DNA from: Denitromonas sp.
GTDB lineage: Bacteria > Pseudomonadota > Gammaproteobacteria > Burkholderiales > Rhodocyclaceae
Length of the DNA: 64,000 nucleotides
Reading direction: 5' to 3'
Assembly: GCF_034676725.1 (NCBI RefSeq)
Contig: NZ_JAUCBR010000004.1
Span: 2,556,001 to 2,620,000 of the forward strand
A model generated the notes under the pieces. That model had not been told where the DNA came from. It saw nothing but the letters and a program-made list of their open reading frames with translations, and searched no databases. The position numbers and the translations under genes are program-made. Of the stretch, positions 45,930 to 54,536 are shown piece by piece. How positions within the stretch are numbered: position 1 is the stretch's first letter; the number at the start of each line of letters is the position of its first letter.

Positions 45930-47057
45930 ATGAGCGTGTTGGCTCGTTTCGCAGTAACCGCACTGTCCGCCCTGCCCGCAGCCGGGGCGTGGGCGGCACA
46001 GTCCAGCGTCAATCTACAGACGCCGGTGACCGCCGTGGCCACCGAAATCTATGACATGCACACCCTGATGATGATCATCTGCCTGGTGATCTTCGTGGCA
46101 GTGTTCGGGGTCATGTTCTGGTCGGTATTTCACCACCGCAAATCGAAAGGCGCGGTCGCGGCGCACTTCCACGAGAACACCATGGTGGAGATCGCCTGGA
46201 CCGTGGTGCCGGTGCTGATCCTGCTCGGCATGGCGTGGCCGGCGACCAAGACGGTCATCGCCATGAAGGACACCTCCAACCCCGACATCACCATCAAGGC
46301 CACCGGCTACCAGTGGAAGTGGGGCTACGACTACATCAAGGGCGAGGGCGAGGGCATCAAGTTCGTCTCCAACCTGTCGACCCCGCAGGAGCAGATCCAG
46401 GGGCGGGCGGCCAAGGGCGAAAACTACCTGCTCGAGGTCGACAACCCCGTGGTCGTGCCGGTGGGCAAGAAGGTACGCATGCTGCTGACCGCCAACGACG
46501 TGATCCATGCGTGGTGGGTGCCGGCGCTGGGCGTCAAGCAGGACGCCATCCCCGGCTTCATTCGCGACACCTGGTTCCGTGCCGACAAGGAAGGCATCTT
46601 CCGTGGCAACTGTGCCGAGCTGTGCGGCAAGGACCACGGCTTCATGCCGATCGAGGTGCATGTGCTGTCGGCAGAAAAATACGCCGCGTGGGTGGCCGAG
46701 CAGCAGGGCAAGATGGCCGCGACGGCCGAGGACCCGACCAAGGAATGGGCGCTGGCCGAGCTGGTCGCCAAGGGCGAGCAGGTGTTCGCCGCCAACTGTG
46801 CCGCCTGCCATCAGGCCGATGGCAAGGGAATGCCGCCGGCCTTCCCGCCGCTCGATGGCGCGGCCATCGTGCAGGGCGACAAGGCCGAGCAGATCAAGGT
46901 GGTGATGCAGGGGCGCGACGGCACCGCCATGGCCGCCTTCGGCAAGCAGCTGTCGGCCACGGACCTCGCCGCCGTCATCACCTACACCCGCAATGCCTGG
47001 AGTAACCAGACGGGCGAAGCCATCCAGCCGGCCGAGATTGCGGCCGCGCTTAACTGA
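45930..47057 (+). CDS. coxB: Cytochrome c oxidase subunit II with fused cytochrome c domain
   Basis: The 375-residue protein has a signal peptide, two membrane helices, a cupredoxin domain with the CuA ligands (IHAWWVPALG, then CAELCGKDHGFM) and a C-terminal cytochrome c domain with the heme motif CAACH and a distal Met (KGMPPAFPP or later). This marks a caa3-type oxidase that accepts electrons through its own heme c. ATG 45930 is preferred; an in-frame TTG lies at 45924. It leads the cox operon. Confidence 0.96.
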   Translation: MSVLARFAVTALSALPAAGAWAAQSSVNLQTPVTAVATEIYDMHTLMMIICLVIFVAVFGVMFWSVFHHRKSKGAVAAHFHENTMVEIAWTVVPVLILLGMAWPATKTVIAMKDTSNPDITIKATGYQWKWGYDYIKGEGEGIKFVSNLSTPQEQIQGRAAKGENYLLEVDNPVVVPVGKKVRMLLTANDVIHAWWVPALGVKQDAIPGFIRDTWFRADKEGIFRGNCAELCGKDHGFMPIEVHVLSAEKYAAWVAEQQGKMAATAEDPTKEWALAELVAKGEQVFAANCAACHQADGKGMPPAFPPLDGAAIVQGDKAEQIKVVMQGRDGTAMAAFGKQLSATDLAAVITYTRNAWSNQTGEAIQPAEIAAALN

Positions 47058-47078
47058 GTTCAGGTAGGAGGAGGCTGC

Positions 47079-48662
47079 ATGTCTGCTGTCACCCCGGATC
47101 AACTGCACGATGATCATCACCATCACGGCCCGACCGGCCTGATGCGCTGGATCACCACGACGAACCACAAGGACATCGGCACGATGTACCTGATCTTCAG
47201 CTTCATCATGTTCCTCTCCGGAGGGGTGATGGCGCTGACGATCCGGGCCGAGCTGTTCCAGCCGGGCATGCAGGTGGTGCAGCCCGAGTTCTTCAACCAG
47301 CTCACCACCATGCACGGTCTGGTGATGGTGTTCGGCGCGATCATGCCGGCCTTCGTCGGCTTCGCCAACTGGATGCTGCCGCTGATGATCGGCGCCTCCG
47401 ACATGGCCTTCGCGCGCATGAACAACTGGAGCTTCTGGCTGCTGCCGGTGGCGGCGATTTTGCTGATCGGCTCCTTCTTCGTGCCGGGCGGGGCGACCGC
47501 CGCGGGCTGGACGCTGTATGCGCCGCTGTCGGTGCAGATGGGCATGGGCATGGACCTGACCATCTTCGCCGTGCACATCATGGGTATCAGCTCGATCATG
47601 GGGGCGATCAACATCGTCGTCACCGTCCTCAACATGCGCGCGCCCGGCATGACCATGATGAAAATGCCACTGTTCTGCTGGACATGGCTGATCACCGCCT
47701 ACCTGCTGATCGCCGTGATGCCGGTGCTGGCCGGTGCGGTGACTATGATCCTGACCGACCGTCACTTCGGTACCAGCTTCTTCAACGCCGCCGGCGGTGG
47801 TGACCCGGTGCTCTACCAGCACGTGTTCTGGTTCTTCGGGCACCCCGAGGTGTACATCATGATTTTGCCGGCCTTCGGCATCGTCAGCCAGATCATCCCC
47901 ACCTTTGCCCGCAAGCCGCTGTTCGGCTACGCCTCGATGGTGTATGCCACGGCCTCGATCGCCATCCTGTCCTTCGTGGTGTGGGCCCACCACATGTTCA
48001 CCACCGGCATGCCGGCGGCGACACAGCTGTTCTTCATGTACGCCACCATGCTGATCGCCGTGCCCACCGGCGTGAAGGTGTTCAACTGGGTGGCCACCAT
48101 GTGGCGCGGCTCGATGACCTTCGAAACCCCCATGCTGTGGGCCACGGGCTTCATCTTCGTGTTCACCATGGGCGGCTTCACCGGACTGATCTGCGCCATC
48201 GCGCCGATCGACATCCAGGTGCAGGACACCTACTACGTGGTGGCCCACTTCCACTACGTGCTGGTGGCCGGCTCGCTGTTTGCGCTGTTCGCCGGTGCCT
48301 ACTACTGGCTGCCGAAATGGACCGGCCACATGTATTCGGAGACGATCGGCAAGCTGCACTTCTGGTGCTCGATCATCTTCTTCAACATCACCTTCTTCCC
48401 GATGCACTTCCTCGGCCTGGCCGGCATGCCGCGCCGGATCCCCGACTACGCGCTGCAGTTCGCTGACTTCAACGCGCTGGCCAGCGTCGGGGCCTTCGGT
48501 TTCGGTCTGTCGCAGCTGATCTTCATCGTCGCCGTGGTCAAGTGCGTGCGCGGCGGCAAGAAGGCGCCCGCCAGTCCGTGGGAAGGCGCCGAGGGCCTGG
48601 AGTGGACGGTGCCGTCGCCGGCGCCGCACCACACCTTCGAGACCCCGCCGGTCGTCAAGTGA
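47079..48662 (+). CDS. coxA: Cytochrome c oxidase subunit I
   Basis: Catalytic subunit with heme a and the heme a3-CuB centre. The 527-residue protein has about 12 helices. Ligand regions are visible: TTMHGLVMVFG (heme a His), WFFGHPEVYIMILPAFG (CuB His and cross-linked Tyr), WAHHMFTTGM (CuB His pair), and VAHFHYVLVAG (heme His pair). The His-rich N-terminal tail HDDHHHH is a mild oddity. It starts 21 bp after coxB behind AGGAGG. Confidence 0.98.
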   Translation: MSAVTPDQLHDDHHHHGPTGLMRWITTTNHKDIGTMYLIFSFIMFLSGGVMALTIRAELFQPGMQVVQPEFFNQLTTMHGLVMVFGAIMPAFVGFANWMLPLMIGASDMAFARMNNWSFWLLPVAAILLIGSFFVPGGATAAGWTLYAPLSVQMGMGMDLTIFAVHIMGISSIMGAINIVVTVLNMRAPGMTMMKMPLFCWTWLITAYLLIAVMPVLAGAVTMILTDRHFGTSFFNAAGGGDPVLYQHVFWFFGHPEVYIMILPAFGIVSQIIPTFARKPLFGYASMVYATASIAILSFVVWAHHMFTTGMPAATQLFFMYATMLIAVPTGVKVFNWVATMWRGSMTFETPMLWATGFIFVFTMGGFTGLICAIAPIDIQVQDTYYVVAHFHYVLVAGSLFALFAGAYYWLPKWTGHMYSETIGKLHFWCSIIFFNITFFPMHFLGLAGMPRRIPDYALQFADFNALASVGAFGFGLSQLIFIVAVVKCVRGGKKAPASPWEGAEGLEWTVPSPAPHHTFETPPVVK

Positions 48663-48673
48663 TCACCACCGCC

Positions 48674-48775
48674 ATGACCAAGGGAAAGAACGCCCGCTCC
48701 GCACTGCTGCTGCTGTTGATGGCGCTGGTGTTCTTTGTCGCCATCATGGTCAAGGTCGGATGGCTGGGCCAATGA
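48674..48775 (+). CDS. Cytochrome oxidase small assembly protein (33 residues)
   Basis: A very short single-helix protein (MTKGKNARSALLLLLMALVF, then FVAIMVKVGWLGQ) between coxA and ctaG. Small proteins of this type at this position are common in betaproteobacterial cox operons and are annotated as oxidase small assembly proteins. Its stop overlaps the ctaG start (ATGA), which strongly supports it. A GTG at 48659 overlapping the coxA stop is an alternative start. Confidence 0.8.
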   Translation: MTKGKNARSALLLLLMALVFFVAIMVKVGWLGQ

Positions 48776-49326
48776 GTTCGCGCGCCGACGACAACCGCCG
48801 CCTGCTGCTGCGCCTCGGCGTGGCCGCGGTGGCCATGTTCGGCTTCGGCTACGCGATGGTGCCGTTCTACGAGGCCATCTGCCAGGTCACCGGCTTGCGC
48901 AACATCCTGCAGCCCGATGTGGTCGAGAACACGCAGGTCGACCCCACCCGGCAGCTGACCATCGAACTCGACGCCAATACGCATGATCTGGCCTGGCGTT
49001 TCCGGCCGACGCAGAACACGATCGATGTTCACCCCGGCCAGATGGTGGAGATCACCTACGAGGTGACCAACACCCGCAATGTGCCGGTGACCGGCCAGGC
49101 GGTGCCGAGCTACGGGCCGCAGATCGCGGGCGACTATTTCAAGAAGCTCAACTGCTTCTGTTTCGAGAAGCAGACGCTGGCGGCGGGCGAAACACGGATC
49201 ATGCCCGTGCTGTTTGTGGTCGATCCCAAGCTGCCGGGCGATGTGAACACCATCACCTTGTCCTACACCTTCTTCGAGGTGGCTGGCACGCAGGCCAGAC
49301 AGGCCGGCGACGGCGGGCGGGGGTGA
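48772..49326 (+). CDS. ctaG: Cytochrome c oxidase assembly protein CtaG/Cox11
   Basis: Copper chaperone that metallates CuB of subunit I. The 184-residue protein has an N-terminal membrane anchor and a periplasmic domain with the conserved NVPVTGQAVPSYGPQIAGDYFKKLNCFCFEKQTL, containing the copper-binding CFCF, and MPVLFVVDP. Overlaps the small assembly gene upstream and the DUF2970 gene downstream. Confidence 0.96.
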   Translation: MSSRADDNRRLLLRLGVAAVAMFGFGYAMVPFYEAICQVTGLRNILQPDVVENTQVDPTRQLTIELDANTHDLAWRFRPTQNTIDVHPGQMVEITYEVTNTRNVPVTGQAVPSYGPQIAGDYFKKLNCFCFEKQTLAAGETRIMPVLFVVDPKLPGDVNTITLSYTFFEVAGTQARQAGDGGRG

Positions 49327-49526
49327 TGGCGGAGACACGTCGGGCCGGCTTCTGGGCAACGCTGCGCGCGGTGCTGTGGTCGTTCGTGGGCATTCGCAAG
49401 CGGCGCCACTATGACGACGACGCCACCTCGCTGGATCCGAAGGCGGTCATCGTGGCCGGCGTGCTGGCGGGGCTGGTGTTCGTACTGAGTATCGTCGCCT
49501 TCGTGCGATTTGTCGTAGGCGCGTGA
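49326..49526 (+). CDS. DUF2970 small membrane protein
   Basis: A 66-residue protein with a cytoplasmic head (RRAGFWATLRAVLWSFVGIRKRRHYDDD) and one helix (AVIVAGVLAGLVFVLSIVAFVRFVV). The pattern fits DUF2970, which is regularly found between ctaG and coxC in betaproteobacteria. Its role is unknown, presumably oxidase assembly. ATG 49326 overlaps the ctaG stop (TGATG); a GTG at 49323 is also possible. Confidence 0.85.
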   Translation: MAETRRAGFWATLRAVLWSFVGIRKRRHYDDDATSLDPKAVIVAGVLAGLVFVLSIVAFVRFVVGA

Positions 49527-49582
49527 ACCCGAGGGGCCGCAGCGGCTTGCGGCCACCGAATCAACTGACCGGAGACTTCAAC

Positions 49583-50434
49583 ATGAGTCCGACGTTCGAG
49601 AAGTACTTCGTCCCCGAGCCGTCCAGGTTTCCCATCTTCGGCTCCTTCGCCCTGCTGTGCATCGGCGCCGGCTCGGTGATGTGGCTCAATCATGCCGGCC
49701 CCGGCCCGCTGGTGTTCTTCATCGGGCTGGCGACGCTGATCTACATGCTGTTCGGCTGGTTCGGCCAGGTCATCCGCGAGTCCGAGGGCGGCAAGTACGG
49801 CAAGAACGTCGACGCCTCCTTCCGCTGGAGCATGGGCTGGTTCATCTTTTCGGAGGTGATGTTCTTCGCCGCCTTTTTCGGCACCCTGTTTTATGTGCGG
49901 GTGATCGCCGTGCCCTCGCTGGGCAGCGAAGAGAGCGTGAGCGTGTTGTGGCAGGGCTTCGAGGCCGCATGGCCCACCGCCGGCCCGCGCGCCGAAGAGG
50001 CCTTCTCGCCCATGGCGGCCTGGGGGATTCCGGCCATCAACACGCTGATCCTGCTCACCTCCGGCGCCACGCTCACCTGGGCGCACTGGGGCATGATGAA
50101 AGACAACCGTACGCAGCTCAAGCTCGGCCTGTTGCTGACGGTGCTGCTCGGCGTGCTGTTCATGGGCCTGCAAGTGTATGAATACATGCACGCCTATGGC
50201 GAGATGAACCTGAAGATGACCACCGGCATCTACGGCTCGACCTTCTACATGATGACCGGCTTCCATGGCCTGCATGTGACCATCGGCGCGATCATGCTGC
50301 TGGTCATGCTGTTCCGGGCGATGGCGGGGCACTTTACCAAGGACAACCACTTCGCCTTCGAAGCGGCGGCGTGGTACTGGCACTTCGTTGATGTGGTCTG
50401 GCTGCTGCTGTTCGTGGTGGTGTATTGGCTGTGA
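49583..50434 (+). CDS. coxC: Cytochrome c oxidase subunit III
   Basis: A 283-residue polytopic subunit with seven helices. Conserved parts include SEVMFFAAFFGTLFYVR, TSGATLTWAHWGM, TGFHGLHVTIGAIMLLVML and the C-terminal AAAWYWHFVDVVWLLLFVVVYW. The ATG at 49583 follows CCGGAG; the frame is open to 49523 but upstream residues overlap the DUF2970 stop. Completes the structural oxidase genes. Confidence 0.97.
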   Translation: MSPTFEKYFVPEPSRFPIFGSFALLCIGAGSVMWLNHAGPGPLVFFIGLATLIYMLFGWFGQVIRESEGGKYGKNVDASFRWSMGWFIFSEVMFFAAFFGTLFYVRVIAVPSLGSEESVSVLWQGFEAAWPTAGPRAEEAFSPMAAWGIPAINTLILLTSGATLTWAHWGMMKDNRTQLKLGLLLTVLLGVLFMGLQVYEYMHAYGEMNLKMTTGIYGSTFYMMTGFHGLHVTIGAIMLLVMLFRAMAGHFTKDNHFAFEAAAWYWHFVDVVWLLLFVVVYWL

Positions 50435-50449
50435 CGCAACGGCGTCCGC

Positions 50450-50644
50450 TTACAGGCGGCCGGGGATGATGCCGGTCGCAAAGCCCGCCATCAGCAGCAG
50501 GAACAGCCCGATCGACAGCCCGACCCGCAGGGTCAGCGCCCGCACCACCCGCGGCCCCTTGCCGTGGTCGCGCAGCAAGAAGGTGAGGGCGGAGCCCAGG
50601 CTGACCAGGATGGCGACCAGGAACAGAACAACGACGATGCGCAT
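50450..50644 (-). CDS. DUF2909 twin-transmembrane protein
   Basis: A 64-residue two-helix protein (IVVVLFLVAILVSLGSALTFLL and LRVGLSIGLFLLLMAGFATGII) encoded against the direction of the cox operon. DUF2909 genes lie in this location in many betaproteobacteria. Function is unknown. Antisense placement inside the operon implies a separate promoter within the 54 bp before SURF1. Confidence 0.8.
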   Translation of the reverse strand: MRIVVVLFLVAILVSLGSALTFLLRDHGKGPRVVRALTLRVGLSIGLFLLLMAGFATGIIPGRL

Positions 50645-50698
50645 GGCGAACTCCGCAAAGGTGTCATGCCAGTTTAGCCCAGCAGCCGCCAGGCGGGG

Positions 50699-51406
50699 AT
50701 GCGCATGCGGGTGATGGGGGCGATGCCCTACGTGGCCGGCGTGCTGGTCTGTGTGCTGACGATACAGCTCGGGCTATGGCAAACCCGCCGGGCAGAGGAA
50801 AAGCAGGCCCTCGGCGCGCGGATCGAAACGGCCGCCCGCTCGCCGGCGGTCAACGCCGCGACCGGTCTTGCCGAATGGCAGCCGGTGCGCCTGTCCGGGC
50901 AGTGGATGACGGCGGGGACGATTTTTCTCGACAACCGCGTGCAGCACGGCCAGCCCGGCTACCACGTGCTGACGCCGCTGAAAACGGCGGACGGGACGGT
51001 GGTGCTGGTCAAGCGCGGCTGGACCGGCATCGGGCTCGACCGCAGCCGCTTGCCGGCGGTGAATACGCCCGACGGCGAGGTGGTGGTGGCCGGGCGGGTG
51101 CGCTACCCCGAGGCCAGGCCTTATACGCTGGCCGAGGCTCCCGGCGAGGGCGCACGTTGGCAGTATGTGGATCTGGCCGCGTACCGGGTCTGGTCGAAGT
51201 TGCCGGTGCTCGACATGATGGTCGAGCAGACCGACCCCTCGACCGATGGCCTGATCCGCGACTGGCCGCGCCCCGACCTCGGGGTGGACCGGCACCGCGG
51301 CTATGCCGTGCAATGGTTTGGCCTGGCGGCCCTGTCCGCCGGCCTGTGTGGATGGTTTGGATGGCGACGCTGGAGGCGTCATGGCAGTGGCAAAAATGAC
51401 TCGTAA
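50699..51406 (+). CDS. SURF1 family cytochrome oxidase assembly protein
   Basis: A 235-residue inner-membrane protein with helices at both ends and the SURF1 periplasmic domain: LGLWQTRRAEEKQAL, VRLSGQWMTAGTIFLDNRVQHGQPGYHVLTPL, VLVKRGW, and HRGYAVQWFGLA. SURF1 supplies heme a to subunit I. The start at ATG 50699 is used; ATG 50705 is close. Overlaps the following gene by 26 bp. Confidence 0.93.
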   Translation: MRMRVMGAMPYVAGVLVCVLTIQLGLWQTRRAEEKQALGARIETAARSPAVNAATGLAEWQPVRLSGQWMTAGTIFLDNRVQHGQPGYHVLTPLKTADGTVVLVKRGWTGIGLDRSRLPAVNTPDGEVVVAGRVRYPEARPYTLAEAPGEGARWQYVDLAAYRVWSKLPVLDMMVEQTDPSTDGLIRDWPRPDLGVDRHRGYAVQWFGLAALSAGLCGWFGWRRWRRHGSGKNDS

Positions 51407-51950
51407 AGCCCGGCTGACCCTGGCCGCCCTGGTGGCGGTGTGCGTCTTGCCCGTGGTGGCTTCGTACCTCGCGTTCTATGTGTGGCCGCCGAGCGGTCGC
51501 AGCAACTACGGTGCGCTCGTGACCCCGACGCCCCTGCCCGATGGCGCCCTTGCCACGCCGGCGGGCGGCGCCTTTGCGCGTGATGACATCAAGGGCTTCT
51601 GGACCTATGTGGTGGTGGCCCCGGCCGCCTGCGACGAAGCCTGCCGGCAGGCGCTGTACTTCACCCGCCAGGTGCGCACCGCCCAGGCCAAGGAGTCGCC
51701 CCGCGTGGCCCGCGTGTGGCTGCTGTCGGACGACGGCGTACCCGATGCCGCGCTGCTGGCCGAGCACCCGGAACTGGTCGTGGCGCGTGCCGAGCGGCCG
51801 TGGCTCGAACAGCTCGACGGCGAGGCCGTGGCCCAGGTCTGGCTGGCGGACCCGCGCGGGCAGGTAATGATGCGCTACCCGACCGAGCTCGATCCGAAGG
51901 GCATGATCAAGGATCTGGCCCGGCTGCTCAAATACTCGCAGGTCGGCTGA
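51381..51950 (+). CDS. Membrane-anchored SCO-like thioredoxin-fold protein of the cox cluster
   Basis: A 189-residue protein with one N-terminal helix (ALVAVCVLPVVASYLAFYVW) and a periplasmic domain. A CxxxC pair (PAACDEACRQAL) is placed after a strand FWTYVVVAP, as in SCO1-type copper proteins. The sequence is otherwise divergent and lacks an obvious distal His. It is a regular occupant of the SURF1-ctaA interval in this group. A copper or thiol role in oxidase maturation is inference. GGAGG precedes the ATG at 51381. Confidence 0.75.
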   Translation: MAVAKMTRKARLTLAALVAVCVLPVVASYLAFYVWPPSGRSNYGALVTPTPLPDGALATPAGGAFARDDIKGFWTYVVVAPAACDEACRQALYFTRQVRTAQAKESPRVARVWLLSDDGVPDAALLAEHPELVVARAERPWLEQLDGEAVAQVWLADPRGQVMMRYPTELDPKGMIKDLARLLKYSQVG

Positions 51951-51952
51951 GC

Positions 51953-52966
51953 ATGTATCGTCGATTGGTCATCCTCTCCCTCGTACTGACCCTGGTGGTG
52001 GTGGTGTTCGGCGCCTACGTGCGCCTGTCGGATGCCGGTCTCGGCTGTCCGGACTGGCCGGGCTGTTACGGCCAGATGAGCCCCGCGCATGCGGCCGAGC
52101 ACATCGCCGAGGCCGAATCCGCCGCACCGGGCGGCCCGGTCTCCTTGCCCAAGGCCTGGAAGGAGATGATCCACCGCTACCTGGCCGCTACGCTCGGTTT
52201 CATCATTCTGGTCATCGCAGTGCTCGCCTGGCGGCAGCGCCGCGACCCGGATGTCCGGCCCGGCATTGCGGTGCTGCTGGTTGGCGTGGTGATTTTCCAG
52301 GGCCTGCTGGGCAAGTGGACGGTCACGCTGCTGCTCAAGCCGGCGATCGTCACCGGCCATCTGCTCGGCGGGCTGACCACCCTGGCCTTGCTGGCCTTGT
52401 TGGCGATCCGGGCCGCCGGCGTGCGGCGGCGCGTCGCGTCGCCGGGGCTCGTGCGGCTGGCCCGGCTGGGGCTGGTGCTGCTGCTCGGGCAGATCGCGCT
52501 CGGCGGCTGGACCAGCACCAACTATGCCGCGCTGGCGTGCACCGATTTCCCGACCTGCCACGGTAGCTGGTGGCCAACCATGGATGTGGGCAATGCCTTC
52601 CATGTGGTACGTGAGCTGGGCATGACCGCCGCCGGCGACCTGCTCTCGCATGAGGCGCTCACCGCCATTCACTGGGCGCACCGCCTCGGTGCGCTGCTGG
52701 TGACGGCGGGGTTGCTGTTGCTGGCGTGGAAGCTGCTGCGCCAGGGGTTCGGCGCCATGGCGGCAATGCTGGCGCTGCTGCTGGCCGGGCAGGTCGGGCT
52801 GGGCATCGCCAATGTGCTGTTGAGCCTGCCGCTGCCGCTGGCCGTGGCGCACAACGCCGGGGCGGCAGTGCTGCTGCTGATGATGGTTCTGATCAACACA
52901 CGCTTGATGCCCCAGCGGGCATGGGGCGTCGCGGGGAGGAAGTCGCATGAAAACGCTTACGCTTGA
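51953..52966 (+). CDS. ctaA: Heme A synthase (Cox15/CtaA)
   Basis: Oxidises the C8 methyl of heme O to make heme A. The 337-residue protein has about eight helices with GAYVRLSDAGLGCPDWPGCYG near the N-terminus, MIHRYLAATLGFIILVI (heme-ligand His), GQIALGGWTSTNYAALACTDFPTCHG, and IHWAHRLGALLVTAGL. The start at ATG 51953 lies two bases after the previous stop. It overlaps ctaB by 20 bp. Confidence 0.96.
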   Translation: MYRRLVILSLVLTLVVVVFGAYVRLSDAGLGCPDWPGCYGQMSPAHAAEHIAEAESAAPGGPVSLPKAWKEMIHRYLAATLGFIILVIAVLAWRQRRDPDVRPGIAVLLVGVVIFQGLLGKWTVTLLLKPAIVTGHLLGGLTTLALLALLAIRAAGVRRRVASPGLVRLARLGLVLLLGQIALGGWTSTNYAALACTDFPTCHGSWWPTMDVGNAFHVVRELGMTAAGDLLSHEALTAIHWAHRLGALLVTAGLLLLAWKLLRQGFGAMAAMLALLLAGQVGLGIANVLLSLPLPLAVAHNAGAAVLLLMMVLINTRLMPQRAWGVAGRKSHENAYA

Positions 52967-53846
52967 CCGGTCGGATGCCTGGCGCCGCCTGCGCCATTTC
53001 TATGTGCTGACCAAGCCACGGGTCAATACGCTGATCGTGTTCTGCGCCATGATCGGCATGTTCCTCGCCGTGCCGGAGGGGCTGCCGTCGGCGCAGGTGG
53101 TGCTTTTCGCCACGCTCGGCATTGCCTGTGTGGCCGGCGCCGCGGCGGCGATGAACTGCCTGATCGAGCAGCAGATCGACGCCCGTATGGCGCGCACCCG
53201 GGCCCGGCCCTTGCCGCGCGGCGAGTTGAATTCCTCCGAAACCCTGGCTTTCTCGCTGGTGCTCGGCGGCGCGGGCCTGCTGCTGCTCTACCACGCCGTG
53301 AATCCGCTCACCATGTGGCTGACCCTGGCCACCTTTGTCGGTTATGCGGTGGTCTACACCGTGTTTCTCAAGCCGCGCACGCCGCAGAATATCGTCATCG
53401 GCGGTGCCTCCGGCGCCATGCCGCCGGTGCTCGGCTGGGCCGCCGTGACCGGCGAGGTGGGCAGCGACGCGCTGCTGCTCTTCCTCATCATCTTTGCCTG
53501 GACGCCGCCGCATTTCTGGGCGCTGGCCTTGTACCGCAGCGCCGACTACGCGCGTGCCGGCCTGCCGATGCTGCCGGTGACGCATGGTTCGCGCTACACC
53601 CGGCTGTCGGTGCTGCTCTACACCTGCATCCTGTTTGCCGTCACCTTGCTGCCGTTCGCCACGCGCATGAGCGGCATGGCCTATCTGGCGGCGGCGGTGG
53701 TACTGGGCGTGGGCTTCCTGCGCTACGCCTGGCGCCTGTATGTGGATTACAGCGACAAATTGTCGCAACAGACTTTCCGCTACTCCATCGTGTACCTATC
53801 ATCGCTGTTTGCCGCCTTGCTGGTGGATCACTACCTCCCCTATTGA
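52947..53846 (+). CDS. ctaB: Protoheme IX farnesyltransferase (heme O synthase)
   Basis: UbiA-type prenyltransferase that makes heme O, the substrate of CtaA. The 299-residue product has nine predicted helices, YVLTKPRVNTLIVFCAMIG, the Asp-containing AMNCLIEQQIDARMARTRARPLP, IGGASGAMPPVLGWAAV, and FAWTPPHFWALALYRSADYARAGLPMLPV. Overlap with ctaA couples the two heme a steps. Confidence 0.97.
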   Translation: MKTLTLDRSDAWRRLRHFYVLTKPRVNTLIVFCAMIGMFLAVPEGLPSAQVVLFATLGIACVAGAAAAMNCLIEQQIDARMARTRARPLPRGELNSSETLAFSLVLGGAGLLLLYHAVNPLTMWLTLATFVGYAVVYTVFLKPRTPQNIVIGGASGAMPPVLGWAAVTGEVGSDALLLFLIIFAWTPPHFWALALYRSADYARAGLPMLPVTHGSRYTRLSVLLYTCILFAVTLLPFATRMSGMAYLAAAVVLGVGFLRYAWRLYVDYSDKLSQQTFRYSIVYLSSLFAALLVDHYLPY

Positions 53847-53856
53847 TGAGGCCACG

Positions 53857-54441
53857 ATGCTTCGAACCTTCCTGGTGGTCATCGCCCTCGCGCTGACCGC
53901 CTGCAGCCCCGCCGAACCACCCAAGAGCTTCAAGAACACCGATATCACCGGCGCCGACTACGGCAAGGGCTTTTCGCTCACCGACCACACCGGTGCGCCG
54001 CGCACGCTGGCCGACTTCAAGGGCAAGGCGGTGACGCTGTTCTTCGGCTTCACCCAATGCCCGGACGTGTGCCCCACCAACCTGCTGACCATGACCGAAG
54101 TCATGCGCCTGCTCGGGCCGAATGCCGAGCGTACCCAGGTGCTGTTCATGACCGTCGACCCCGAGCGCGACACGCAGGAACTGCTGGCACAATACGTGCC
54201 GGCCTTCGACGAGCGCTTCCTCGGCCTGTTCGGCGATCTGGCGACCACCGAAGCCGTGGCCAAGGATTTCAAGGTGTTCTACCGCAAGAGTGGCGACACC
54301 GAGGGGCCGAACTACACCATCGACCACTCCGCAGGCACCTATGTGTTCGACCCCCAGGGGCGGCTGCGCCTGTATGTCAAGCACGGCACATCGGCGCAGG
54401 ATATCGCCGACGACATCCAGACGCTGTTGGCTGAGAAATAA
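53857..54441 (+). CDS. SCO1/SenC copper chaperone lipoprotein
   Basis: A 194-residue protein with a lipoprotein signal (LALTAC), thioredoxin fold and the copper-binding CPDVC in FFGFTQCPDVCPTNLLTM; the distal His is in NYTIDHSAGTYVFDPQGRLRLYV. It delivers copper to CuA of subunit II. It starts 10 bp after ctaB and closes the cox cluster. Confidence 0.95.
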   Translation: MLRTFLVVIALALTACSPAEPPKSFKNTDITGADYGKGFSLTDHTGAPRTLADFKGKAVTLFFGFTQCPDVCPTNLLTMTEVMRLLGPNAERTQVLFMTVDPERDTQELLAQYVPAFDERFLGLFGDLATTEAVAKDFKVFYRKSGDTEGPNYTIDHSAGTYVFDPQGRLRLYVKHGTSAQDIADDIQTLLAEK

Positions 54442-54536
54442 AGCGGGGCAGAATCTGCCAATACGTGGCCGCATTACGCAATAACTGAAGCGGGTGAGTC
54501 GGTAATCTGGGCGCTTCCCTGTCCCGGAGCGGCCTC

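Noticed and set aside
46014..48632. 872-codon minus-strand open frame opposite coxB and coxA
   Set aside because: Shadow of well-conserved oxidase subunits; His/Gly/Asp-rich translation typical of reversed membrane-protein codons.
54480..54500. Possible sigma-54 element before ipdC (TGGCCGCATTACGCA near 54466)
   Set aside because: The GG to GC spacing is 9, not 10, and the -12 element is poor.
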